Origin: Bacteroidales bacterium
Lineage (GTDB): Bacteria > Bacteroidota > Bacteroidia > Bacteroidales > VadinHA17
NCBI GenBank assembly: GCA_016709865.1
Contig: JADJLX010000004.1
Coordinates: forward strand, 1-64,000
Length of the DNA stretch: 64,000 nucleotides
Direction: 5' to 3'
Shown piece after piece: positions 18,470 through 26,640 of the stretch. Each line of letters starts with the position of its first letter. Within the stretch, counting starts at the first letter, position 1. Both the position numbers and the translations under genes were made by a program. The notes beneath the pieces were generated by a model. That model made no database searches. It saw only the letters and a list, made by a program, of their open reading frames with translations, and was not told where the DNA came from.

Positions 18470-19628
18470 ATGTTAACCAGCTCAAAGATTTATATAGCAG
18501 GACATAAAGGACTTGTGGGTTCTGCAATTACCAGATCCCTGTTGGAAAAAGGTTATACCAATCTGATTCTGAAAACACAGGAAGAACTGGATCTCACGGA
18601 TCAAATGCTTGTTGATACATTTTTTTCAAAGGAATTACCTGAATATGTAATTTTAGCAGCAGCAAAGGTAGGGGGGATACATGCAAACAATAAATACAGA
18701 GCCGATTTCATATACAATAACCTGATTATCCAGTCAAATGTTATCCACTCTGCCTGGAAGCATGGAGTAAAAAAGCTTATCTTCCTTGTCTCAACCTGTA
18801 TTTATCCCAAAAATGCACCCCAGCCTCTCATGGAAGACTGTTTGCTCTCTTCCCCTCTCGAACACACAAACGAGCCATATGCAATTGCCAAGATTGCAGG
18901 CTTAAAAATGTGTGAATCATACAATATACAATATAAGACAAATTTCATTTCTGTAATGCCAACAAATCTTTATGGTATCGGAGATAATTTTGATCTTGAA
19001 AAATCTCATGTATTGCCTGCATTACTTAGAAAACTTCATTTAGGGAAATGCCTTGAGAAAGAATACTGGGATTTGATCAGAAAGGATTTGGATAACCGCC
19101 CGATTGGGAACATCTCAGGCAAATCAGAAATAAATTCAATTATTGAATCCCTTGAGAAACTTGGTGTTTCTTTTCAAAAAGATTCTAAAGCAAACTCAAA
19201 TCCGGGTTATTTGCCTGATCCCCAATCTGGCAGAAAGAATGTCATCGTTAAAGTCTGGGGTACAGGCAGACCATTGAGGGAATTCATGAATTCACAGGAT
19301 ATGGCTGAAGCCTGTGTCTATATTCTTGAAAATATTGATGTCAGAGATATTCTCGATTATCATTTATCAGTAAATAAAAGTGCAGATTATCATCCTCCAC
19401 ACTTCATTAATATTGGTACAGGAGAAGAAATATCAATAAAAGAAGTTGCTTTTAAACTCAAAGGAAATAACAGGATTTCAAGGTGAAATAGTATTCGATA
19501 CTTCAATGCCGGATGGTACAATGCGAAAGGTCACAGATATCTCAGCTCTGAAAAAACTTGGTTTCACCCACAAGATTGACCTGAATTCAGGCCTTAGAAG
19601 CTGGTATAATCATTATTTGAACATTTAA
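18470..19628 (+). CDS. fcl: GDP-L-fucose synthase, C-terminal frameshift
   Basis: GDP-4-keto-6-deoxymannose epimerase/reductase, the second step of GDP-L-fucose synthesis. The start MLTSSKIYIAGHKGLVGSAI carries the GxxGxxG motif; VSTCIYP and the Y-A-I-A-K catalytic pair (EPYAIAKIAG) are intact. The insertion around residues 195-250 (DLIRKDLDNRPIGN to KVWGTGRPLREFM) is usual for the Bacteroidota form. The frame breaks near 19457-19468: the upstream frame ends at 19486 with a foreign tail, while the other frame carries EITGFQGEIVFD and SMPDGTMRKVTDIS to a stop at 19628. A single-base indel restores a full-length enzyme, so sequence error is the likeliest cause. Confidence 0.9.
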
Positions 19629-19754
19629 ACATCTCCCTAAATACTAGCCTGGGAACAGTTAAGTAATACACAATTCAAAATTCATTGCCAATCTTGATCG
19701 TTAACCGGATTACTGAATACCGATTACCGATTACCAGGCTGTCTATTTGCTGTT

Positions 19755-19786
19755 TATCGTTAGTCGTGCGTCGTGCGCCATTCCAC
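19755..19786. repeat. Short GTCGTGC heptamer array
   Basis: GTTAGTC-GTGCGTC-GTGCGCC lies in the 237-bp gap between fcl and the fusion enzyme gene; it is one arm of the family also found at 10722 and 28196. Confidence 0.7.
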
Positions 19787-19834
19787 CAATCATCTATCAT
19801 CTATAATACATCATACATAATTCACATTATTTCC

Positions 19835-19842
19835 TAAATTTG
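19835..19842 (+). promoter_or_regulatory. Possible -7 box for the nucleotidyltransferase/GHMP fusion gene
   Basis: TAAATTTG fits TAnnTTTG and lies 23 bp before the ATG at 19866. No clear -33 box is visible. Confidence 0.45.
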
Positions 19843-19865
19843 CTTTTCGTGAATAATCAACATAT

Positions 19866-21029
19866 ATGATGACCCCTGCTACAAAGAAAGTCTTCGTCTC
19901 CGGTTGCTTCGACATGCTTCACTCCGGTCATATTGCATTTCTAAAAGAAGCTGCAGAATATGGAGATTTATATATTGGTCTGGGTTCGGATAAAACACTT
20001 AAGGAGCTCAAGGGCCGCGAACCTGTAAACTCTGAAGATGAAAGGCTGTATATGCTGAGTGCCCTTGCCTGTGTAAAACATGTAAGCATAAACAGAGGAA
20101 GCGGATTGATTGATTTCCTGGAAGACATAAAGACTCTGAAACCTGATATTCTGATAGTAAATGAGGACGGTCACACTCCCGACAAGGAACTTCTTTGCCG
20201 CGAGATGAACATTGAATACAAAGTTCTTAAAAGAATCCCGCATGCAAATCTGCCGGCAAGATCAACAACAGCACTTCGTGCAGTAAAGCCGATGCCATAC
20301 AGGATTGACCTTGCGGGCACATGGATCGACCAGCCATATGTTTCAAAATTTCATCCCGGAGCGGCTATTACAGCATCACTCGAACCAACCCTGGAGTTCA
20401 ACGAACGTTCAGGAATGGCAACCTCTACCCGAAAAAAAGCAATTGAACTCTGGAATGATCACCTGCCGCTTGAAAAACCGGAAAAACTGGCAAAGACACT
20501 TTTCAGATATGATAATGATCCCGGTACACCTGAAGTAAGCGGTTCACAGGACTCAATAGGGATCACAATGCCGGGAATAAACAGATTCTACTATGAGAAA
20601 GGCAAATACTGGCCATCGGAATTTGACAGCATCACCGACCTTAAAAGAATCAACTGGCTTGAGGATAAGATTTCAATGGTAACACTCTGGCCACGTCCTG
20701 CCGGTTTTAATGTTTTGAAGGAAACATATATAAATGAGGAAAATGTTCAGAAGCTCACTGAAGCTGCAGATCTTGCCTGGGAAGGTTTGACGGAGATGAA
20801 CATATCAAAGTTTTCCAAAGGCTTTCTCGATTCATTTAATGCGCAGATCAGAATGTTCCCGGCAATGATAAATCCGGAAATTGAAAAAGTCATTTCACAG
20901 TATAAAAACACCGCCCTTGCCTGGAAGCTATCCGGTGCAGGCGGAGGAGGATATCTTATCCTTGTCAGTGAGAAGCCGGTTCCAAATTCATTTAAAATTA
21001 AGATCAGGATTAAGGATTTGGGGTTGTAG
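19866..21029 (+). CDS. Cytidylyl/adenylyltransferase fused to a GHMP-kinase-like domain
   Basis: A 387-residue fusion. Residues 1-140 form an HxGH nucleotidyltransferase of the TagD/HldE-C class (GCFDMLHSGHIAFLKEAAEY, then LGSDKTLKELKGR). Residues 148-385 resemble a GHMP sugar kinase: RIDLAGTWIDQP corresponds to the N-terminal substrate motif, SGSQDSIGITMPG to the QDx-GG motif of heptose kinases, and LSGAGGGGYLILVS to the C-terminal motif 3. The Pro-rich GLGSS ATP-binding motif 2 is not visible, and the middle of the kinase is short. The architecture suggests activation of a sugar phosphate to a nucleotide sugar. Whether the kinase half phosphorylates or only binds sugar is unclear. It follows the GDP-fucose genes, suggesting a surface-glycan role. 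Confidence 0.75.
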   Translation: MMTPATKKVFVSGCFDMLHSGHIAFLKEAAEYGDLYIGLGSDKTLKELKGREPVNSEDERLYMLSALACVKHVSINRGSGLIDFLEDIKTLKPDILIVNEDGHTPDKELLCREMNIEYKVLKRIPHANLPARSTTALRAVKPMPYRIDLAGTWIDQPYVSKFHPGAAITASLEPTLEFNERSGMATSTRKKAIELWNDHLPLEKPEKLAKTLFRYDNDPGTPEVSGSQDSIGITMPGINRFYYEKGKYWPSEFDSITDLKRINWLEDKISMVTLWPRPAGFNVLKETYINEENVQKLTEAADLAWEGLTEMNISKFSKGFLDSFNAQIRMFPAMINPEIEKVISQYKNTALAWKLSGAGGGGYLILVSEKPVPNSFKIKIRIKDLGL

Positions 21030-21109
21030 ATGCTGGGTGCTGCACCTTCGCTGAAGCTACGGTGGACACAGTGGGTGCTGGGAGAAATTCAAGGTTCAAG
21101 ATTCTATTC

Positions 21110-22771
21110 TTAACTATATCCCTTAGACCTGTAACTATTAATATTTAGTTTTGTTATCATTTCATTTGCATCCAATTCAATTTTTGAAAAGGCAAACCAC
21201 TTTTTACCAAGGTCTTTTAAGGAAGCTCCAATGTGATAAACTATCTTGTAGTCAATAATCAAAAACCTATCATGTGATTTTGTAAATATATGAACATCGA
21301 TTGCAGGATATTGAGAATTAAAAGTTTTTAAGTCGAGTTTAAATTGTTTTGATACAGATGAAGTATAAATAGCTGCTGTCACATTAATATTCCTTTTGGA
21401 AAGGATGGCTAATACACTCTCATCCAAATAATTATCAATCAATATAATTGAATTGGTTGCTGACTTTACTAATTGAGTGGTAGCATCAAATTTACAAAAA
21501 GGAATATTTAATAAACCTTCGTCCAGCTTTAAATTTCTTAAAGAATATCTTATTCGCAGACGCGGCTGGAACTTATTATTGAAAAGTGTCATACTTTTCC
21601 CGATGACGTTTTGATCTGATTTTACTTCAACCGGGATGACCTCGTTCCCTACCTGAAGTAAAAAATCCATTTCAGCTTTACCATCAGAAGTCCAATACCT
21701 TGGCAATCCTTCAAATTGTTGTACAAGACTCTGAAGTACATAGTTCTCACTCAAAGCACCTTTGAACTCTGTAAATAGCCGATTTCCTTCTTTTAAAGCC
21801 GATGGGTCGAGTAATGCCATGCGCCTCAGTAAGCCTGTATCGAGCAGATAAATCTTAAAAGAAGACAAATCGTCATAAGCAGACAGGGGTAAGTGAGGAG
21901 AATTACTGCGGTAAATTTTATAAACCAGTCCTGCCTGTATTAGCCACTGCAAAGCATCCTCGTATTCCCTGGCACGCGCACCCTCTTTTATTGCCTGATA
22001 AAGAAATTTCTTGTTTTCTCTTGCAAGCTGGGAAGGAATTGAATTCCACACAAGATTAATTTTCGGGACAGTTTTATTTTCTGTATACTTTGAAAAATCA
22101 AGGGCATATGCATCAAGAACATTTTTAAGCAATTTCTGGGTTAGTGATACATCATAAGTATCTATCAGCGACCTTGCAACTTCAGGCATTCCGCCGCAAA
22201 TCAGGTACATTTTAAACTTATCAGTAAGTTGATTTGAGAATATGTCAGGAATTGGTTCGGGAACGTTTATACCATCAAGGTATGAATACAGAGTTGGATC
22301 GGCAGAAGAGAGAAATTCAGAAAAAGTAAGTGGAAAAAGGTCTAGAAAATCAACCTTTCCGACAGGAAAAGACTCTCCACGTGATAGTGCAATTCCCAAT
22401 AATGATCCTGCACAAACAACGTAATAATCAGGAGCATTCTCATAGAAATATTTAAGTGAGTTTAACGCCTCATTACATTCCTGTATTTCATCGAGAATAA
22501 GCAATGATTTGCCCGGTTCAATTGATCTGCCATGCACCAGCGAGAGATTTTGAATTATTCGCTTAACATCCTTTGTATTACTAAAAAATTGCTTTAGCTC
22601 CGGCTGTTCCTCAAAATTAAAATAGGCATAATTTTCAAACTCTTTTTCAGCAAATTCCTTTAACAGCCATGTTTTCCCGGTTTGTCTTGCTCCCCGTAAT
22701 ATAAGTGGCTTCCTTAAACCGCTGGTTTTCCATTCTGATAATTTGTGAAAAAGTTTTCTCTCTATATACAT
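21110..22771 (-). CDS. AAA ATPase (DUF4143 type) with C-terminal PLD-like domain
   Basis: A 553-residue protein. The N-terminal AAA module (AAA_14) has the Walker A motif GARQTGKTWLL near residue 31 and the Walker B motif LLILDEIQE near 93. DUF4143 follows, with its nuclease-like end ...AEMDFLLQ...VIPVEVKSDQN near 372-390. Such proteins normally stop soon after LLNIP; here residues about 432-550 add a domain with IILIDNYLDESVLAILSKR, SHDRFLIID and YHIGASLKDLGKKWFAFSK. That is the C-terminal module I associate with ORF6N/RhuM-type proteins. HDRFLIID fits H-x-K-x4-D of phospholipase D-like enzymes with Lys replaced by Arg. The function is unknown; candidates are defence or genome maintenance. 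It stands alone between polysaccharide genes. Confidence 0.85.
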   Translation of the reverse strand: MYIERKLFHKLSEWKTSGLRKPLILRGARQTGKTWLLKEFAEKEFENYAYFNFEEQPELKQFFSNTKDVKRIIQNLSLVHGRSIEPGKSLLILDEIQECNEALNSLKYFYENAPDYYVVCAGSLLGIALSRGESFPVGKVDFLDLFPLTFSEFLSSADPTLYSYLDGINVPEPIPDIFSNQLTDKFKMYLICGGMPEVARSLIDTYDVSLTQKLLKNVLDAYALDFSKYTENKTVPKINLVWNSIPSQLARENKKFLYQAIKEGARAREYEDALQWLIQAGLVYKIYRSNSPHLPLSAYDDLSSFKIYLLDTGLLRRMALLDPSALKEGNRLFTEFKGALSENYVLQSLVQQFEGLPRYWTSDGKAEMDFLLQVGNEVIPVEVKSDQNVIGKSMTLFNNKFQPRLRIRYSLRNLKLDEGLLNIPFCKFDATTQLVKSATNSIILIDNYLDESVLAILSKRNINVTAAIYTSSVSKQFKLDLKTFNSQYPAIDVHIFTKSHDRFLIIDYKIVYHIGASLKDLGKKWFAFSKIELDANEMITKLNINSYRSKGYS

Positions 22772-22899
22772 AATTTCTCTGATTTAGTTCTGTTTTTGTG
22801 ATATATTTCACATAAACGGAACATAACAGGTGTAAATATAAATGAATTTATCAAATTAATCATCTATAATACATATTACATTGCCCGGCTCAAGGCGCA

Positions 22900-23220
22900 T
22901 TGACCCCCCTCCCAAAGGGGGCTAATTTGCGGATGGATTTATACCCTTTAGGGGGAAGGGGGCAAAAATTGGTGGCTAATTGCAATCCGGTTCTTTATAG
23001 TCGCGCAGGCAACCCGGAAAACCACCCCCCATCCCCCCAAGGGGGGCTTAAAACCAAGAAATTATTGGGTCTCACTATTAGGGGCAAAAAAGCAATCCGG
23101 CTCTTTAGAGGCGCGCGGGCTCCCCGGAAAAGGTGCGAACTGCAACCATTTCCTGGTAGGAATTTGGCCAGATAGGCAAGATTAGGAAATGGTTGTAGTT
23201 GGCTTTTCCGGCGCCTTTTC
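22900..23220. repeat. Complex intergenic repeat: direct copies and a long inverted repeat
   Basis: The 22772-23263 gap holds no gene. It contains C-run/G-run palindromes (22905-23050) and a direct repeat of about 42 bp sharing GCAATCCGG, TCTTTA, GCGC and CCCGGAAAA (22981-23022 and 23092-23130). It also holds an inverted repeat with arms near 23124-23155 and 23187-23216 that share CCGGAAAAG and CAACCATTTCCT and their complements. Compensating differences exist between the arms. This looks like another non-coding repeat family. Confidence 0.65.
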
Positions 23221-23224
23221 TTTC

Positions 23225-23254
23225 GTACTTTCTTTTTGCGTAAAAAGAAAGTAC
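23225..23254. terminator. Perfect 13-bp hairpin downstream of upxY
   Basis: GTACTTTCTTTTT and its exact complement flank the four-base loop GCGT. The hairpin lies 10 bp beyond the stop of the minus-strand upxY gene and may end its transcript, although no clean U-run follows on that strand. Confidence 0.5.
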
Positions 23255-23263
23255 ATAAAAAAA

Positions 23264-23821
23264 TTAAATTGAAATCTTCTTCAAAAACGTCCTCGGAATC
23301 TTAAGAATCAAATTCTGATCCAACCTGTCAATCCTCACAACAAACCGATTATGCGTTCCTATTTTTATCAGCTCACCTGTGAGTCCGGCAAGAGCTCCGC
23401 TTACGACCTCAACACTATCGCCCTTTTGGAATCTCTCGGAGGATACTTCAATCTCAGCGTTGCTGTCGATCAGCAGACGAAGAACATCGATCTGCTTCTG
23501 CGGGATTGAAACAGGATGGCCCTCAAATGACACGAACTTAACAACCCCGTTTGTTTTATATACAACAGGAAAATTCTTGCTGTTAGTCTTTACAAATAGA
23601 TAAGAAGTTAGAAGCGGCTTTTCAACAAGTTTCTTTCTGTCGCTCCATGTCCTGATAGTCTTCTGAAGCGGCAGATAAGTCTCCACACCAACCTCCACAA
23701 GCCTGTTATACACCAGTTTCTCCGCCCTCGGACGGGTATATATCGCATACCATTTTTCTTCCGAAATGTCGTCCGGAATCTTTATTTTTCCAGTTGATGG
23801 TGTTGTATTCTGAACTTTCAT
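23264..23821 (-). CDS. UpxY-type NusG-like transcription antiterminator
   Basis: A 185-residue NusG paralogue of the UpxY family, which in Bacteroides promotes full-length transcription of a cognate capsule operon. The NGN domain starts at WYAIYTRPRAEKLVYNRL (residues 23-40), with LPLQKTIRTWSDRKK and YLFVK following, and a KOW motif near residue 125 reads FQKGDSVEVVSGALAGLTG. The start at 23821 (MKVQNTTPSTG) gives a short disordered lead-in. UpxY usually begins a capsule operon in cis. Here it is transcribed away from the adjacent Wzi-like gene and faces the chimeric ATPase gene, so its target operon is not obvious within the window. Confidence 0.9.
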   Translation of the reverse strand: MKVQNTTPSTGKIKIPDDISEEKWYAIYTRPRAEKLVYNRLVEVGVETYLPLQKTIRTWSDRKKLVEKPLLTSYLFVKTNSKNFPVVYKTNGVVKFVSFEGHPVSIPQKQIDVLRLLIDSNAEIEVSSERFQKGDSVEVVSGALAGLTGELIKIGTHNRFVVRIDRLDQNLILKIPRTFLKKISI

Positions 23822-23886
23822 TAAGCTTAAAATCTATTGGAGTTCAAAGATATGATTTTTGCCCTTACCATATGCCCCCCTTCCCC

Positions 23887-24320
23887 CATAGCCGTCAACT
23901 TAATACGTTATATATAGTAAAATAGTGAAAGAGTTTAGTACTAAACTGAATGTAAAGTATTAAATGTGTGTTTGATACATTTCCCCTCCTTTTGAAGGAG
24001 GGGTGGCCGGACCAAATTTTAATTAGAATACAAATACTGTTACCGGCCAGGGTGGTTGATTGTTATAACTCTGCCCCAGCAGAAGTTGACTTGCTCCCAA
24101 GAGTCGATCTGAAGAACTTAAGCCTTTTCATGTTAAAGAAGTTTTGGTTTTTCTACCAATAATGGTAAGAAAGAAACCGGGAATCAACCACCCCGGTCGG
24201 GAAATAAAATATCGTATATATATGATAATCAATCATCCCGACCACCCCTCCTTCAAAAGGAGGGGAAATTTTTCTGTATAGTATCTCATTCATCCCACAA
24301 GCTTAGGTTGACGGTAATGG
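23887..24320. mobile_element. MITE-like palindromic element, copy A (434 bp)
   Basis: It begins CATAGCCGTCAACTTA and ends with the near inverse TTAGGTTGACGGTAATGG. Each arm carries a CCCCTCCTT-loop-AAGGAGGGG hairpin followed by GGTGGYCGG and, further in, CCGRCC-GGGTGGTTGATT; the two arms are different subtypes. The order of arms is inverted relative to copy B. The centre (24060-24180) shares a sequence with copy C that can be translated (see findings). No transposase is present. Confidence 0.75.
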
Positions 24321-24385
24321 GGTTGGGGGGCAAAAAAGCTGAAAGCATGGTTGTGCGGCAAAATAAAGGAGTTCAGAAATAGTTA

Positions 24386-24393
24386 TATATTTG
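24386..24393 (+). promoter_or_regulatory. Possible -7 box of the Wzi-like gene
   Basis: TATATTTG fits TAnnTTTG, 22 bp before the TTG start at 24416. No convincing -33 box. Confidence 0.45.
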
Positions 24394-24415
24394 CTTTACA
24401 TTATTAACCGACCCT

Positions 24416-26079
24416 TTGAAAAAAGTTGTCTTCCTTATATTATTATTCAATATCCTGGTTTGGAATGGAAATATATTTAGCCAGGAAGTCCCCCATTCCG
24501 TCTCCAACACCGGCATCTACAACTTCCTCGATGAACTGGCAAATAACCAGATAATTGAAATCAATTCAGCTGTTAAGCCATATTCTAGACTATATATCGC
24601 AAATAAGCTGAAAGAAGCGGAGGAGAAGAAGGAGCAGCTGAACACGCGACAACAGAAGGAGCTGGAGTTTTATTTACTCGATTTTGGAAAGGAACTAAGT
24701 GGCTCAACGGCTCAAGGGCGCAACGGCGAAACGGTTCGATCATTTTTCGGGAGAACTTCTTCGGGCGAGGGACGCACGACGCACGACGCACGACGCAGGG
24801 ATCTGTTCTACTACAGGGATTCGTTGTTTTCGCTGACTGTAAATCCGATACTCGGAGGGGAGATGTTTAATAATTCTGCCGGTAATGCGACTTACTGGAG
24901 AAATGGTGCGGAGGCAAGAGCGTATGTCGGGAATTGGGGATTTTATGCTTCTCTGAGGGATAATCATGAGAAGCCTTTGCTTGGGAAACCTGAATATCTT
25001 ACTGCCAGAGAAGGTGGTCACATTAAGGGAAGCACCGACTGGAGTGAAATGCAGGGTGGTGTAACTTATTCATGGAAATGGGGTAATGCCGGACTGGTAA
25101 AAGAGCGGCAGCAATGGGGTAACAACTATAACGGGGCCAATATTTTCGGGGGAAATAATCCGTCGTTTACACAGTTAAAGCTGCAGATTACACCTGTAAA
25201 GTGGTTTTCTTTTAACTATTTCCACGGCTGGCTCAACTCACAGGTTGTCGACAGCACCAGCTCATACTGGGTAACAAACTCCTATGGAACCGATTACCGC
25301 GAGGTCTACCATAAGAAGTTTATAGCGGCAAACATGTTCACCTTCACTCCCTTTAAAAACCTGAATTTATCAGCAGGAAACAGCATCGTCTACAGCGATG
25401 AGAATATGAATCCTGCCTACCTGATACCGCTCTTCTTCTACAAGTCAGTCGATCACTCCCTTACCTCAGGCATCGACAATATGAATTCACAGTTGTATTT
25501 CGATATCAGCTCGAGGCAGATAAAACATCTTCATGTTTATGGCACTCTTTTTATAGATGAACTCTCCGTAAGCCGCTTTGGAATGAAAGATGAGTGGAAC
25601 TTCTTCAGCTGGAAAGCCGGATTCAGATTAACAGACCTGCCTGTCACAAACCTTTCATTCACAACAGAATTCACATACACCTATCCCCTCACCTTTCAGC
25701 ATTATGTTCCCACACTTACCTTCGAAACAGCAGGCTATAACCTCGGACACTTCATGAAAGACAACTCCAGGGAGTGGTATGCCGCACTTAACTACCGTCC
25801 TTTACGAACTCTCGACATAAATCTCTTTTTCACCGACGCAATCCGCGGTCCCGATTATACAGCCCTCGGCACCGACCGACTCGGCAACCCCCCTCTCGCC
25901 TCAGTTGAATGGCACAACACAACCTATGGACTAAAAGCCTCTTACCAGGTCATCAACGACCTCTACACCTGGGTCGCCGCATCACAGAGCAACATCAGAG
26001 GTAGTATGGTATGTGGATGCCTGAGTATTTTCAGGGGAAAAAGACAACTCTTAATGCGGGGGTAACCTTCGGTTTTTAG
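24416..26079 (+). CDS. Capsule assembly Wzi-like outer-membrane protein, C-terminal frameshift and repeat insertion
   Basis: Outer-membrane barrel of the Wzi capsule-assembly family (PF14052), which anchors capsule at the cell surface. The TTG start at 24416 gives signal peptide KKVVFLILLFNILVW with cleavage near FSQ; family hallmarks are IYNFLDELAN near residue 34 and DLFYYRDSLFSLTVNPILGG near 130. Two oddities are visible. First, residues about 95-128 are encoded by intergenic-type heptamer repeats (GGCTCAA-like, then CGCACGA-like), reading in frame through RTTHDARRR. Second, the frame breaks near 26001-26012: the original frame ends at 26065, while the other carries MWMPEYFQGKKTTLNAGVTF to the stop at 26079, the expected last barrel strand. 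One indel restores it. Confidence 0.85.
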
Positions 26080-26110
26080 TGTTTACTTATCTTCCGATTT
26101 TCTACCCCCC

Positions 26111-26417
26111 CATAGCCATCAACCTAAGCTTTGGGACTGAATGAGAAACTGCATAAATAAGTTTCCCCTCCTTTTGAAGGAGGGGCCGGATTCCGCCGGG
26201 GGGGGGGGGGGTGTTACAAAAGGGGAAAAAGAAAATTAAATTTTTTTTTGTTGAGAAAAAAAATTAAGGGGGGGGGGGGGGGTTTTAAAAGCAGGGGGGG
26301 CCCCTCCTTCAAAAGGAGGGGAAATGTATCAGGCATATATTCAATGTTTTACCTTTTGGTTTGAACTAAAATCTTTCACTATTTTACTTTATTTGACACC
26401 TGATGTTGTAGACTATG
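26111..26417. mobile_element. MITE-like element, copy F (307 bp, corrupted core)
   Basis: The left end CATAGCCATCAACCTAAG and the right end near GACTATG, with both CCCCTCC hairpins (26164-26187 and 26300-26325), identify the family. The centre is replaced by runs of 13-14 G, A-runs and T-runs, unlike any other copy. The core is probably misassembled rather than evolved. Confidence 0.7.
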
Positions 26418-26515
26418 CCCCCAAGCCATCAAGAGAGTTTTTAAATCCGTAACTTTTATCTATGTCCTTAATGAAAATCCGACACTAAATACAATTGCAA
26501 CCAAGCAATACTATA

Positions 26516-26548
26516 TTGAGTCTTACTTAAACAATTTAACTAAATTTG
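26516..26548 (+). promoter_or_regulatory. Promoter of the sugar transferase gene
   Basis: ATTG at 26516-26519, a 21-bp spacer and TAAATTTG at 26541-26548 approximate the Bacteroidota TTTG/TAnnTTTG pair. A CCCCCCTTTAGGGGGG palindrome lies in the leader at 26594-26609. Confidence 0.5.
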
Positions 26549-26640
26549 CATCTGCCTCTTAAAGAAAGATGTGTAGCATTATGCCCAATTAACCCCCCTT
26601 TAGGGGGGCAGGGGGGCAAAAAGGCAGGGGGTAAAACCAA

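Noticed and set aside
21110..22771. A prophage remnant around the ATPase/PLD-like chimera
   Set aside because: No integrase, structural or lysis gene or attachment site lies nearby; only the tail domain resembles phage-associated proteins.
22900..23175. A 91-codon open frame in the gap after the ATPase gene
   Set aside because: It covers palindromes and direct repeats only; the peptide is low-complexity and shares no recognisable family.
23887..24320. The element copies as insertion sequences or simple terminators
   Set aside because: No transposase-length frame exists, and at about 435 bp with two compound arms they are much larger than terminators, although the hairpins could stop transcription.
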